From: Oscheius onirici
Taxonomy: Eukaryota > Nematoda > Chromadorea > Rhabditida > Rhabditidae
NCBI GenBank assembly: GCA_932521025.1
Contig: OW051469.1
Span: 8,196,398 to 8,260,397 of the forward strand
Direction: 5' to 3'
Length of the DNA stretch: 64,000 nt
Numbering within the stretch: the first letter of the stretch is position 1; the number at the start of each line of letters is the position of its first letter. The notes below the pieces were generated by a model that made no database searches, was not told the origin of the DNA, and was given only the letters and a program-made list of their open reading frames with translations. The translations under genes and the position numbers were made by a program. This document shows positions 11,422-24,800 of this stretch, in pieces.

Positions 11422-12052
11422 TTAACCATACGCTGTGATCGAGACATTGCACTTCACATCAAGTACAGAGGAGAAATTATGAATGTCTGTGACTTCGTTT
11501 TTCAACGGAACAGTAACCGAATCGATCTGAAAAAACAAAATGATAAAGCTTGAATCTTCACTCATTCTCCTAGCCCTGAACTTCTCCATGTTCCCCGGTA
11601 ATAAATCAACGGAAATGGATTGAATTTCCATATCTATCTCCTTATCCCCGAAAGATAATATTGTCCATGGGAAAACGATCGGGCATACCGTTTTTTCCGC
11701 AAATAAGAATCCCAGAAGCTTCGGTACGTGTTTCGCGCGTCTTTCTCTCTTGATCGACGTTCTTTGCATGGTGGTGCAGATAGATAAAGCCAAGAACTGA
11801 TCGAGTCACGAACACGATGAAGGTAGAAATCGATAGAGCACAAAAGATCTTCTTATTGATAGTGAAGGCACGCTGGTTGGCGTGCTGAGGCAAAACGTCG
11901 GTCTTTGGGAGAATATCCGCGAATGAACACAGATCTGAAAAAAAAAGTATGTATGTGGCTGGAGAAATAGACAGAGACACTAAATTTAACCAATTGCTTA
12001 CCATTCTCTTGCCTAGACGGCTGACACCCTCTTGAAAAGAATGAAGCCACAT
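11422..12052 (-). CDS. putative single-pass membrane protein
   Basis: An acceptor (TTAACTTTCAG) ends just before ACGACCACATGTGG, giving ATG at 12052, probably a trans-splice site. A strong internal acceptor (T-run plus CAG near 11938) suggests an intron at about 11938-12001, but the ATG frame is also open without splicing, so exon 1 is uncertain. The second part has a hydrophobic segment, FCALSISTFIVFVTRSVLGF, then a soluble C-terminal part. A short intron (about 11629-11681) best connects to the frame containing MEIQSISVDLLPGN and VTVPLKNEVTDIHNFSS, ending at 11422. The C-terminal part hints at a TMEM106/LEA2-like beta domain but this is weak. Function unknown. Confidence 0.5.
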
Positions 12053-12084
12053 GTGGTCGTCTGAAAGTTAAGAAATTAACAAAA

Positions 12085-12273
12085 ATGGATCAGGTATGTC
12101 GCTGCTATGACGAAGCAAATGAGCAAGAATGCGTTAAAATTGTAGAAACGCACCGAAAATTGATAAAAGCTTACTTTTCTAATAACTTGAATCGATATAG
12201 AAAGGACCATGTCATAAGAATGTTTCCCGAAGCAAGACAGGCTCTCGCATTTCCCCGAATCTGGGTCAAGTAA
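12085..12273 (+). CDS. short ORF, 62 aa, uncertain
   Basis: ATG with an AAAA leader, open to TAA 12271-12273. The product begins with CRCYDEANEQECVKIVETHR and ends FPEARQALAFPRIWVK, vaguely like small CHCH-type mitochondrial proteins but with too few cysteines to say so. It starts only 32 bp from the divergent gene at 12052. A TTTTTTCAG acceptor lies just past the stop, so it could instead be part of a spliced gene. Confidence 0.35.
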   Translation: MDQVCRCYDEANEQECVKIVETHRKLIKAYFSNNLNRYRKDHVIRMFPEARQALAFPRIWVK

Positions 12274-12279
12274 TTTTTT

Positions 12280-14895
12280 CAGAAGCTCTGTACTCTCTCC
12301 AAATACCGTACTCTATCTCTTTATTCACTTGTTCTGCTCTTTTGTCCAAGGACTGACATTGAGCAACTATAGCGAAGGGCAAAAAATCAGAAGTTTTCTG
12401 TTTTGTGAGCAAGCTTGGAGAAATACGATAATTCTCTACTCAAGTAGCTCCTATTCTACTTTTCCGCAAAAACGTTGTTATTGTGCCAGCTCTATAACCT
12501 GTCTCATAACCGCGTGGCATCATATCCGCACAGCTTATTTGGCTTTGACGTTTTTACCCGAAAGGACGACCAGTTGAGTTATCCAACTTGGGGGGCAGAC
12601 CGGTCCTTTTTCCCGGGTGTCGTTGCGTCACAACGGTTCGCCACCATTAACAGGTGATCTTCCGGTCAGTAGTTTTCGTTCAGCCACATATGTGTTTTGT
12701 GTTTTCTTGGAAATCAGCGAATATAATTGCTTCCACTTTTGTCTCTTCTGATTCGTGTCAAGAGCCACTTCTGCCCCGATTTTCTCACCTTGCAAAGCGC
12801 TTCGATTCATCAAAAAAGTTAGCTCAGTTTTTTCTCGGCAAATTGAACAAACAATTGTTCTTTTTGGCGAACGGATGCCTCAGACAAGGTCAGAGTGGCC
12901 GACGACAACGGAAAGAGTGTCACTTTCACGCCCCCAAGATCTCGACTGTAAACCCCGTTTTGCGCAAATGAGAGAGCAACAAAATGTGTACTGTTGATAG
13001 TTTTTAAAGAGGTTTTTTCTTTTAAGCAGCCTAATTTCCATGACCCTTTCTTCAGAGAATGAGGTTAATGGAGAACAATTGCGAAGAATAGTAAACTTCT
13101 GCGGAACCACGATAACTTCTCTGCAATGTTTTGTTTTTTTTTGCCTAGAAATTTTGCAAGGTTGTAGAACAGGGCAAAAGCTACAAATTTGGCGAACATG
13201 AAAAATCAGGTCGTCGTTCTGAAATTTGCCAATCAACAAGATTGCACGGCATAAACAAATGAAAAAGGAAGATTAGTGACAGACGGTAAATAGTTATTTG
13301 AACATAGATTTAGTCTGAAAGTTTCTTCGTACATTGCAGGAACAAACATATCCTTCCCGACTGGCTTGAGATGGCTATCTGCGCGGAGAGGGGAAGCAGA
13401 CGGTCAGAGATATCTCGCCGACCAACCGCAATCTATTGATTCTTCTTTCTTCCAATTCAACTTATCTTTTTGACCATTCGCTAATTCTGTCGAAGCATCC
13501 GCTTGATGAACTCGTTCCCGACCCTGAGTGGGCACACTGCCAGCTGGAGAGACAGATACCTGACCACAAACCCGTTCCTGGAACAAGGAATGCTTCTGCT
13601 TTTCGGTCAGCGACTATACCTCTCTTGCTGCCAAAATCGGCTAAACCAGCGCACTTTGTTCGGCAACCAAAAAAGGCAATAGCGAGATTTGCGACTGGTT
13701 TTATCTGTTGTGGAAGCAGTCCGCTACTGCGCCTCTTTTTTTTCGGGTACGCACAGCTCGCCGTCGACTGATTGTCGCAATAATATAGCAACAAACAGTG
13801 AGACCGATGTTGATGTACTTCGCCTGTCAAATTTCAATCTTCATATTTAGACATGTATTCTGTCCAATAGACTGACATTACCCGCCAAGTGTATGGTATC
13901 TTACCTTGCACTGCTTGCCGAGACGGTCGAGAATCTGGTGTTTTGAGAAAGTCCCGACACACTTTAGAAAATTAAAGTTTCGGATTCATTTAAATTGTTT
14001 CCGCTTATGAGTGGAAAACACACTGAAAAGTAAAGAGAATTTCGGTCTCTTGACAGATTTCTTAATGCTCTTTTTCTCATCAGGGTTTTCCTGTTGGCAG
14101 ATCTCTCTGTTATGGAGTGCAAGTGACCAATAAACATCAGTTTTGTTCTAACTGGATGACTGTCCCTTAATCTCTAAACTTGGTGTTTCTCTGAAACTGC
14201 TAGTGATTCAGACCTCCTGTCTTTCAAAGCTCCTTCATGCGTCAACTCTCGTCTCCACATAAAAAAGTACGATAATCCTCTCGTCCGATCTGTAATCCTC
14301 GTTACGTAAGATCCTCTCCTTTCTCCAAACCAGTTCGCCTCTCCCGTATTCTTTTGAGCGAATTCTGCCATCCTCAGGGCCAATGACCCGTGGGTGACTT
14401 GCGCGCACGTACTTTCAGCTCCTCCACAGTCACACAGCTGGAGGTCACTTCGGGGCGACTTTTGCTGCTAGAAAGTCGCCACTATATGCGAATACGACTG
14501 TGCATAATGTGCTTCCTCAAGACGCCCTACTTTTCACACCTCGACGATCAACTGATTATAAATTGCAAAACAGAGATTACATCTTTAAGAGAAACTTGTT
14601 GATTTTCTGTTTCTATGTCTGTCTCTCACTCTTTTCCTATCTGTGTCCCATATTTCAAAACAAGTATCACCGTTTCCTTAGGAAAATGCCACAAAAACCG
14701 GACACTCTTGCTTCTGATAGCCAAACTTAGAGGCGTGACCGCAAATGCCAACAGAATACTAAACTTCTGCGGAACCACCCGGCCTGGTCAGCCAATTCAT
14801 CATGCCGTTTTCCAAACTGTACTTCTCTTTCTTGTTGACCTTCGCAACAACCCGTCTCTATCTGTGTCGTCACATCTCGAGCTGATGTTTGAATT
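12280..14895. other. poorly resolved region with scattered open segments
   Basis: Several + strand stretches read like protein (HSLFGFDVFTRKDDQLSYPT near 12535; NSFPTLSGHTASWRDRYL near 13510) but I could not join them into one phase-consistent gene, and each has alternatives on the other strand. A 19-nt exact match (TAAACTTCTGCGGAACCAC) occurs at 13092 and 14760. One palindrome-family copy sits at 13153-13200. Call it unannotated rather than empty. Confidence 0.4.
13153..13200. repeat. palindrome family copy 1
   Basis: TTTTGCAAGGTTGTAG ... CTACAAATTTGGCGAACA; a diverged member of the family described in the findings. Confidence 0.6.
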
Positions 14896-14901
14896 TCAGA
14901 A

Positions 14902-15542
14902 ATGACAAAGACGTGGATTCTTCTCGGACTGGTAACCCTGGCAGCGGGAAAGCTCGTCATTTGGCCCGATATAACCAACGAAGATGGACATCTGGAAAAG
15001 TCTGGACCAAAAGATTGGAGAGATAAAAATTGGGGACAGTGGTGCAGAAACTTTACGAGACATTTGTAAGTCTATGATATGTTATATTTTTTTACTTTGT
15101 GACTCCTTTAACTGGTCCCTGCATATATTTGACAATGACTTATTTTTAATAAAAATTAAAACAGCCAAAAATGACGATTAAAAAACTAAAAAGTTCGATG
15201 AGCTTGACTAAATATCCATTTTCGTCACCTGTGTCAATATCGGACGAATGTTAAAGAGATGACTCTCAAACATATTAAAATTTTCAGACACAATCAATGT
15301 CCAGAAGCTTCCCTCTTCCACGAGTACAATTGTTGCGGCCCCCATGGAACAGACTGCTGCTTTTCAATTCAAGGATGGGTTAGTTTCCTCCTCTTTCTTC
15401 CAAAAACTCACTTCAGCTCATGGTGGTCGGCTCCATATCGACCGTTACGACGTCTCTCATCTTCATCTTCTACTGTCTTCTAAAACTACAGTTGATATGC
15501 GTCGAGCACGTCTACCCGCCAAAAGTGATCAACTTGAAATAG
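14902..15542 (+). CDS. Cys-rich single-pass membrane protein, Shisa/WBP1-like layout, 126 aa
   Basis: Exons 14902-15065, 15288-15378, 15417-15542; phases close exactly. Signal peptide at residues 1-17 (WILLGLVTLAAG), an extracellular part with a compact cysteine motif YNCCGPHGTDCCF, one transmembrane segment (VGSISTVTTSLIFIFYCLL) and a short cytoplasmic tail ending VYPPKVINLK. Paired CC motifs next to one membrane span resemble Shisa/WBP1/VOPP1 proteins, which act in trafficking; the assignment is by layout only. The PPK tail is proline-poor compared with those families. A TTTCAG acceptor ends 2 nt before the ATG, a strong trans-splice candidate. AATAAA near 15704. Confidence 0.75.
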
Positions 15543-15976
15543 TTCCAAAGAGATTCTAAAAAATACGGGTATCCGTTTCATCCCCTCCTTTCCACAACCC
15601 TCTAGCCAAAAGTGCGGGTCCACTGTTCAACTTTCATTCAAATCGGTCTCCGAGCTGTAAATCCTGTTGCATTTTATTGTCATTTTTAGAACAAATGGTA
15701 GAAATAAATTTGTTCTACATTCTACTAGTCATCTAGTTTTTAGTTTTAAGGGTTAATTACAGTTAAAATAGCAATAGTTCAAGTCAACTGTGACATTCAA
15801 GTTGACAGTCATTGACTTACATTTTTCGAAGCTTTCACAATATGCTAGTGGTGGTAACAGTCAGCTGTTATCGCAACTTCTCAAAACACTGTTTGGAAAA
15901 AAATTCTTCGCTCTCCATTGTCATACATTTTTCTAGCGAATCTGTCTCCATGGTCCCACTTTACATACAAACGTTG

Positions 15977-16038
15977 GATACTCAGCCAACAAATTTGAAA
16001 GATATGCAGTGAAAGTTGAAATTTGTTGGCTGAGTATC
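15977..16038. repeat. perfect 20-bp hairpin
   Basis: GATACTCAGCCAACAAATTT at 15977-15996 is exactly inverted at 16019-16038, with a 22-nt loop. It lies in intergenic DNA between two + strand genes. Size fits a small-RNA precursor or a short foldback element; no flanking evidence decides. Confidence 0.8.
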
Positions 16039-16425
16039 ATGTTTCTGTGCTAAGTGGGTCTCGAAGGGAAGAGCTAAAATCTTACGGTAATCCCTCTTCT
16101 TTTTGAACAGACCATATCTCCCTGTCTCTGTTTTTCTGTCTTTCAGTTCTACCTCTTCTGAATATTAACGGAACTTTTAAATTATAAAGTTCCATCTTCT
16201 GCCCAAAATCTCGCGGCTAATCAATCACTTTCCCATCCTCAAAAAGAGAGAAAGGCAGAAGATTACCGGACGGGCATCAGCTGCGCGGGACGCCATATCC
16301 GCCATATCCTGAAACCTGCCTATCTCCAATCTCGACCCCCGCCCTTGTGGCCAGTCCGAATATTCTCTAAAACCCTTTTATTTTCTTCTGTTCCAAATTC
16401 ACTTCCAGAGATTACCATCGACGAC

Positions 16426-18388
16426 ATGATGCGCAGACTCGGACAGTCGGCATATCGCTCCGAGTCACCTCATTTGAGTCAGGATACAATCTCTCTGGAA
16501 TCGACTTGTACTCTTCCTTCCATTGACTACAGTCGGGTAAGCAGTTTTTCCTTCTGTACATACACTTTTAGGATGACGCTCTGTCTCTTGCTACTCTGAG
16601 CATGGAATCGGACCCCGTCACTCCGATTCCAAATTCTAATTGTAAGGAAGTCGCCGAATGTCGCTATGTGGACAAGATGGAAGTTATGACAATAACTGCG
16701 AACATTTGTAGAAAGGTGGGTATAGAATCTTTTTGAAGGCGATCATTTAATTACAAAAAGAACCTTGAGCCTCTTAAAACCTTCTTATCGTGTTCCCTGT
16801 CATTCAGTAACTGTCATCCCATTATCCTGATTCTGTCATGAGCAGCACCTTGCACTGTGACTCTGACAGTCTAGCTACTCAGTTTACACATTGAGTAATT
16901 TTTCCGTATTTTGTTCCTTCTTACAATATCTTTATTATCCGCACTTTCCCTATACCAAAAATTCTTTCCGTCTTAAAATTACCTGTTGCAAGAGAGTTAC
17001 CGTTAAAATAACTTGTGGCATTTAGGATTGTAGGTGTCAGTATAAATGATTTTAAAAGAATACAAAAATCTGTTTGCTCTCGAATTTGACTTGTAAGTTT
17101 CCAGCTCGACACAATCGTCTCTCTAGTCTCCGACTTCTCTTCCGACGTGATGAGTCTTCGAGAACAAGCTCCAGATCTTCTGAAAGAACTAAAGGTGAGT
17201 CCTTTATCCCCTTATCTTTGCGTTCCGCACCTTTCTCTCTCCCATTAGCATATCGAAGATCTCCCTAAACCTGTCGTAAAAATCGCATTAAAATCTGGAT
17301 TTGCTAGCTGGCGAAATAACCAATTCTTCAAATTTTCAGGACAAAGTTCTTCCCTACCTGATCAACCTCGATGTGGACATGTGTCTGGCAGAAAACCTCC
17401 TCCGTTACAATATTGACCAGTCGAATATCAACGAGGACAGGATTGACTGGCTTCTTCAGTACAACAAGTATCATGTGAGTTAGCCCCCTCTTTTCTCTTC
17501 TCCCGACACGGCTATCTCTGTTTGTGCCGATAGAACTGACCGCTATTCAGATGGAGATGAGACGCGTGTTCCGAGAGCTGTCGGGAGGAGTTTACGAGGA
17601 CCTCGAGGACGCTCTCCAGCTGAGGTGTAGAGGTAAGGACAGCTAGACGAAACCATTGTAAATAATTAGGTTTTAAAACTTTTCAAAAACCGCTACTTTA
17701 CGTGCTCTTGAATGGAGTTCAGATTTCGATATTATGAGGTACGAAAGCATTTGTAAGAGACCAGTTAAACTGGCAAGAAATACAGAATTCATGGTACTTT
17801 GACCATTCTCTGCTGGGTTTTCTCTACTAATTTTTAGAATAGAATGAGTTTCTTTTGGGTCCTACTTGATATTTTTATACCTACTTTGCTTTAATAGTAT
17901 AGACTTTGGAAGAACATGACCTAATTGAGCAAGAGCAAGAAAATAATATGGTTAAGAAAACCAACAAAATTAGGTTGAACCATTTTTTGCAATTGAATAC
18001 TACTCGAAAACCTAGCCGTTGGTCCCTTTCCTTCCATTAAAACCAATTCCTTGCTAAGTTTGCCGCCGTATAAACGCCTTGCCTGACACTAATATATACA
18101 AGCGGTTCAGACAAAGGACATCGATCGACCTTACGGGGTCCCCCTTAGTCAGACAAACAAATCGCGGAGAAGGACAGAAAAAGTACTAGCTATGATAGGT
18201 TCCCATGAGCTCTTCCTCTGGGAACGAGGCCAATCACACTCTTTTTTGCAAGAGCCGCCTGGCGCTAAAAGTCAACAACTCGGTGGTTTTCAGGTATTAT
18301 TGCACGACGAGCCAGGTCAGAAACTGTCGAGAATTTGACTGAGATGAAGAATGGAATGCAACGAGCCGTCAGTCTGTTGTGCTGTTGA
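16426..18388 (+). CDS. hypothetical helical protein, 218 aa, six exons
   Basis: Exons 16426-16536, 16572-16715, 17105-17194, 17340-17474, 17551-17632, 18294-18388 sum to 657 nt with matching phases. The ATG follows a CTTCCAG acceptor by 16 nt. The N-terminal third is Ser/Asp-rich (DTISLESTCTLPS); the rest is predicted helical (LDTIVSLVSDFSSDVMSLRE, ENLLRYNIDQSN, DWLLQYNKYHMEMRRVFREL). No signal peptide or membrane segment. The last intron is long (about 660 nt), the others 35-390 nt. AATAAA near 18463, facing the poly(A) signal of the convergent Eph receptor gene. I do not recognise the family. Confidence 0.8.
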
Positions 18389-18810
18389 ATTTTTGGCTAT
18401 TCTTCCACGGGAAAGAAGAAAATAATAATTCACCAAAGACTGATTGTTTCTACTGTACAAATAAAATTTGTCACTGTGCTAGAAAACTATTAAAATCGCT
18501 TTATTTCCAGCGACATCGTATTCACACATAATAAACGCATCTCTATGACAAGCTAGAATGACTCTTTGAGGTACAATTAAAGGGGATGGGGGAATTTGGA
18601 AACTAAAAAGTAGCACCCGAATGTAAAGGATTTTGGAAAAGAATTAAGTTGAAAAAGGCTGGAAGACAAGGCACCAAAAAGCAGTGCAAGAGAGTGATCA
18701 TTGACCCGGGGGTTAAGAAAAAGGATGGAATTGTCATCGGATTTCGTCGTATACCTGCATTGGAAGAGACTGGAAATGGGATAGTAATGTACACTGGGAG
18801 TGGAGACACT

Positions 18811-21800
18811 CTAGACGAAGAAACCTTCGTCCTGTCGAATGGCTGGACCGGAGAGACGTGGCTGTGTGCCGGATGACGTTGGCCTTCCCAGTCCGCGAGC
18901 CAGTTGGAGCTGATGAAGCGCGTCACGGATTCGCTGGTACTCTTCGGAGATCAGGCCTGGAAACATGGTTACTGTAAGAGGAGACAGAAACAAAGAGACT
19001 GAGAAAAAATCACAGATGAAAACTTACCCATTGCTAGCAGATCCAGATGGTTTCTCCTCGCCAACTCTCCTACAGTACTCACTCCATGACTACACAGTTT
19101 GTCCTTGGTGTGATGAAGTCCCAAAGACTTGAGGAAGTCGTCCAGTTGAGGATAAATTGGCGGTGAGCCAGTCGGAGGAGGCGGACAGGGAGTTGTTGGA
19201 GCAGCAGACCGAGGCAGGGTCATGTTGTAGATACCGACGCTGAAGAAGTTATGGTTTCATGAAGTTTGATTAGTTTTCCAACTCAAAAATGTCAAAAACT
19301 TACTTATGAGCACTGCCACTGAACCTCGAGGTAAAGTTCACATCAGAATAGATCAGATCCGGTGTCCTCGTGTATTTTTCCAGCAGACTGAGCAACTGTG
19401 CAAAAGTTGGCCTGTCATGTCTTTCAATCTTCCAGCACCAGAGCATCATCCGGTGCAGAGACTGGGGACAGTCCATCGGAGCCGGAAGACGGTAGTCGTT
19501 TATAATCTCCGTGATCACTTTCTGGTTCGTCCAGTCCCAGTAGGGTCTCTCGCCGAAAGAGCACACTTCCCACATCAAAACTCCGAAGCTCCAGACGTCT
19601 GAGGCGGCTGTGAACTTGCGATGTGTGATGGCTTCGGGGGCTGTCCAGCGAACTGAAAAGACTGTCTACACGAAAAAATTATTAGTACCTGGAATTTTGC
19701 CTCCGGTCGTCGTATATTCTGCATCCGCAGTCGACTGATCCACGCCGCGAGAGAGACCAAAGTCGGCAATCTTGCAGTTGAAATTTGTGTCGACTAAGAC
19801 ATTTCTGGCTGCCAGATCCTAAAATTAGTTGCTCTCAACACTTGTTCATAGTACGAACCCTGTGGACATATCCCTTGTCTGTCAGGTATTTCATTCCAGC
19901 TGAAATTCCTCTCAACATGTCCACCAGACTCCTCCAGGACAGAACTATTCCACGAGCATCTTTGTCTCGTAGGAAGTGATCGAGGGAACCGTTTTCCATG
20001 TATTCGGTCACTGAAAAATGAATTTCGATCAATCCCTGTCTCTGTCTCTTACCAATCATGGCCGGTTCAGACTTGGTAACAACTCCAATCAGACGAATGA
20101 CATTGGGATGAGCAAACTGTCCCATGATTGAAGCCTCCAGTAGAAAGTCCATTTTGGCCTTTCCACCACTTCCAGGCTTCAGAGTTTTGATGGCAACTGT
20201 TTCCAACTAAAGGCTGGTATAATTCTAAAACTAAGATAACCAAACCTCGTCGTATCCAGTGTATCGCGAGTCGACCACGGATTTTCTCAAATTTCCCATG
20301 CAGACGTCCCCGAACTCTCCTCCTCCGATGATTGTCGTGATGTAGACGGCATCTGGAGGAATTTCCAGGGTGAACTCGGCCAGAGCCTGATTCGGATCAT
20401 CATAAGTCGATGGGTCGACGTAGGGCTTGAATCTGGCAGCCGTCCCGGCTCCACCGTAATAGGGAGGCGGCTGAGAGACTGGCGTTCCGTAGGAGATCAA
20501 CGGAGCGTTTACTAAAGAGTATATTGTATGAGTATGAAGTCAAAGAGACAGTCCCCAGGAGGGAAAGGAAGGACCACCACAGCCTTGAGCCCGAAACAAA
20601 GCCAAAACTCACATTTCTGCTGAACGAACTTGTCGACAAACTGGCGATGCCCGCTACTGTAGTCGGGCGTCATGGTGTCTGAAAGTGGCAGTCACAGTTG
20701 AAAACAGTAGGCAGAGATAGCATTAAAAGCCATGATCCCACACACAAGAGAACAGAGAGATGGTTAGAAGCACCCAGTCCTTTAAAAGTCAACATACCCT
20801 GTTTGTAAGTGTCCAGAGCGTCTAGATCAGACATTTGTTTTCTGTTCCTCTTGTCCGAGCGACAGATGAACCAGGCCAGAAGAAGAACAGTAAAGAGGAC
20901 AAAGGTAAGACCGCAAAGAATCCACACAATGGGCATGACCCAATGCTTGGACAGATGCTCTGATTCAGCCGCGTCAGAGGTGTCTACCATCACGGCCTGG
21001 AATTTTAAATTGAGAATCTGTGTTTCTGTATTTACAGAAAAAATGGCAAAAAAACTCACAATTCCCTTTCCAGTCTCATAGGTCAGAGGAGAACTCCACG
21101 CTGTCCATCTGTCCTGAGTTTTGGCACGGACTCTGAACGTGTAGCGGAAGCCATTCAGTAGGTTGGCAGTCGTGAACCCGGGAACACTGGTCAACAATTT
21201 CTCCTTTTTGATTCCGTGCTCGTGAGAGTCAATCTCGACCTCAAACTCTTTCGCGTGTCCTTCCACATCCCAGCCCAGTCTGATCTCATTCAGCTTCTCG
21301 TCCATAATTCTTAGATTCTTCACAATCGCTTTGGAAGGTTCTTTCGTATGGACGTCGACAGGGAAATAGGAAGCTGAGTTCTCTCCGGACAGTTCAGAAA
21401 CCTGAAAATTATATGTATAGAACAAAAAGTCTCAAAACTACTTACATCATTCTTTCCATGGATATTGAACATGTATTCTGTTCCTGGCTGAAGTCCAGTC
21501 AGCTGGAGGACACGAGAGTATAGCTTCTTGTCACTCGGGTTCGCCCGGATGCTGGAGCAGTCTCCACGGACACATTCCCACTCGTACCACAGTCTCTGAA
21601 AATAATAATTTCGTCTCGATAAACTAAAACATTTTTATGTTTTTGGGAAACATACACAAGAAAATTAAAGAGACTAGACTCACATTGCGTCCCCCATTGT
21701 AAGTCGGCTCTGACCAGTGAATCTCAGCTGAAGTCTCGTCAACAAACTTCACAACGACATCTTTTGGTCTAGTTGGTGGCTCTAAAACGACGTTCATTAT

Positions 21801-24800
21801 TATTATAAAAAACTCGAAACATACGTGTGCAAGGTGTTGCAGCAGTTTCATTGACAGTACGGTAAAAGCTTCTCTTGCAGACACAGTGAGCCTGTCCCTC
21901 TTTGGTCGAATGCGAATTGGCTGGACATTGCTCACAGGCTTGTGCTCCTCTTTCAGATTTGAAGAAACCAACCGGACAAGCTGAAAATAAATATTTTGTT
22001 GTTTACATCTCATCCCTCTAGTAATGATCAGAACGGGCATATCTGTGTGCCTTTATTACCGACACGTCCTTCCTGCCCTTTCCCGTGAGGACGGTAATCA
22101 AAGCCGTTTATGACCGATCATTAATTTGATCCTACACTCTGGGCTTTGGTGAATATAGAGGTCAGTCCGGTCATTACAGGACGAGGATAAATTTTGGCGC
22201 ATTTGTCGTCCCCTTCTAGAACAAACAGTGAGGCGCGAGAGATATGAGGGGATAATCCGTTCAAGTGGTCTCCTTTGCCGGGTGCCGGTAAAAGCAACAC
22301 TGGAGGAGCGGCTCAAAAGGAGGCAGCCGACACAGACGCGAGAAGCTCCCATATCATCTATCAAAACACAGCTGGGCTCTTCCGAGATTATTATCGCGGT
22401 TCTGATGCTCCCCGTTAGGAAAGCTTGTTCAGAAAATTGAGGGCAATGCTATGCTCTGTTCTTGACATCGTTCTTTTACAATGGCGTAGAACAAAACTAA
22501 GCAATTTCAATTCAAAATATTGAGCGTGTCCTGGGGACATGCCGTTCACCCAGAGTGACGAGACAATGCAACAGCGCCGGAAAAGAATTTCGTAGGTGTG
22601 TCGAGTACCAAAGTACATTTTTATGTTAGTTCTCCTAAAATTTATGTGAGGCACAAATGTAAGCTACAAGGTGACTGCTAAATTCAAAAATTCATTCAGT
22701 CAGAAGTAGTTTATCCCTAAAACACAAAACTTCTCAGTCGCTCATTAGCATCTCGACCTTGCCCATCATTATGCATTATGCGCAATATATCAGTAGGTCT
22801 CCGCGTTTTCTACCTGTGGTCCTGATCGTAAATCTCCGACACAGGTCCCTGCCCCCTATCAAGCACACCTAGCGGCGGACTTTGATGTTGCGTCCAGGTT
22901 GTCGGTTATACAACTGTGGGACCGAGTGACAAGAGCTGATAGGAAAATACCCCGTCTGATTGGCAGGTTCCGGTCTAGTCATTGGGAAAAAGTGTCTATC
23001 CAGTCATTGCTATTTGAAAGTGAAGACGGTCCCAGATCCCATTAACTGTCCCTAATAATGGGTCTACGCAATTTCACGCTAGCCAGCTGATGGTCAAAAC
23101 CGTAACACCTGTCGCATGAAAGCTCCCAGCCCTTTATGGCCTAGCCGCTTCTGATGATGGAGGCCGTTAGGGCTGCTTTGATTAGCCCGTCGGGCTAAAA
23201 AAAAATCCCAAAAAAAATCTTTCGCCTGACCAATCAATCGATTCATTATAGACTTCCGCAACTTGGCCTACCCCTCATTTGTCTCGCAAGAAAGAAAGAA
23301 AGAGCGAGCCGCCTTGCAGATGCTTATCGTCTCTCGTCCTCTATTCAGTCCCGGTCGCCTCAGTAAACTCTTCACCTTCTTGGGCCTAATTAGCAAGGAC
23401 AACTGTCAACGGACCAGCCCATAATCCTGGACACGGTTGATACGGTAATAAGCAAGTATCTCATGGGCTAATCGTGCCGGAAGGAGTAATTGGGACAAGG
23501 ATAAGGCCATGTTCATTCCCTTCTCTTCGATTGTTTATGGTCTCGGAACTGGGAGAGAGCAGGTGCCACAAATTGGATTCCATTAGCCGAATCTTATAAA
23601 GTTAGTCCCCCACCGAAAGTAATGAGAGATCGAATTGGAAAAGACCTCTATCTGCCGACCGGATCTCGCATTCCAAAACTATGAGCTGGTTTTTCTTAAG
23701 AGTAAGACAGAATGTTTTCTATAGTCAGGATTCCCCAGGCTGCACCTAATTACAGTCAGTACCCAATCAGTCGCTTCGTCTTCGTCTAATTCGCCCCTCA
23801 CGTAGCATCTCCCCAAGGAGCCTCCTGGCTGTAATTAGCGCCGCTTTATGATGATCCCCGTATGTTGTGGTGCCATCGTCTCGTCATGCCCTTTCAACCA
23901 GCCGCAGGCCACTGTACCATTTGTAGCCATTATGGTTAAGTAACGGCCTCGAGACTCCATTACGCGGCTCCCCTAATTTGTGTGTTTCTCGAACAGAAAT
24001 TCGAGCTAGGCGAGAATAGACTCACCTCGACAGATCTGCTGTCCTTTGTGGCGGGCCGCCTCGTAGCCGGGAAGACACTCACAACTTCCGACAATGTGCT
24101 TCGTCCACTGTCCAGCTGGTCCACAGAAGGCTACAGGATCCTCTGAAAACTCTTTTTTTGTTAACTGAAGCTGTAAAAATCCTACCTCCGGTCTGAGAAA
24201 CAGCATGATCGATGCACTTTCCCTTGACAAGGACATTATTCTCGGTACTGGCTCCCTGTGAGATTGTCGAGTCGAAGATGGTATAATTGTGGACAGTTTT
24301 TTCACAGATGGCATAGTAGACCTGAAAAGGAACTGACAATATTGACCAAGAACACTTGACACCTTCGGTGTGTTTATTTACCGAGGTACTGTTGTGAATA
24401 TGCTCTAGGTAAGAGTGCCTCAAGAGGATGCTAGAGAAGTAATGGTATTGACAACACTCGCAGTTGTTGACGCGCATTTTTCGATGGGAAGACAAACTTT
24501 TAGAAATTTTTGATGTTGCACAAAGTTGTAGAGCAGATTCAAAGCTACAACTTTGTAAGACATGCCAAGGCTCAAAAATTACTGCATGTGCCCGAAAAGA
24601 GGTCTCAAAGTTTAGCGCGCGAAATACTGCTCCGCCATAACTTTTAACTTTGTCAGCCTTGACATGTTCGATTACTAATGCTCTTTGTTTATTATTTTTT
24701 TAAAATATGGTTCAAAACCCATACCAATTACCGCCAGGTGACCCTAATAAAGCCATAAATTCTCGTCGCCTTCCTTTTTCCGGGCCATCTTGCCACACAG

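Noticed and set aside
18649..18876. 75-codon + strand ORF
   Set aside because: Overlaps antisense the last Eph receptor exon and its 3' UTR; no independent splice sites or motif.
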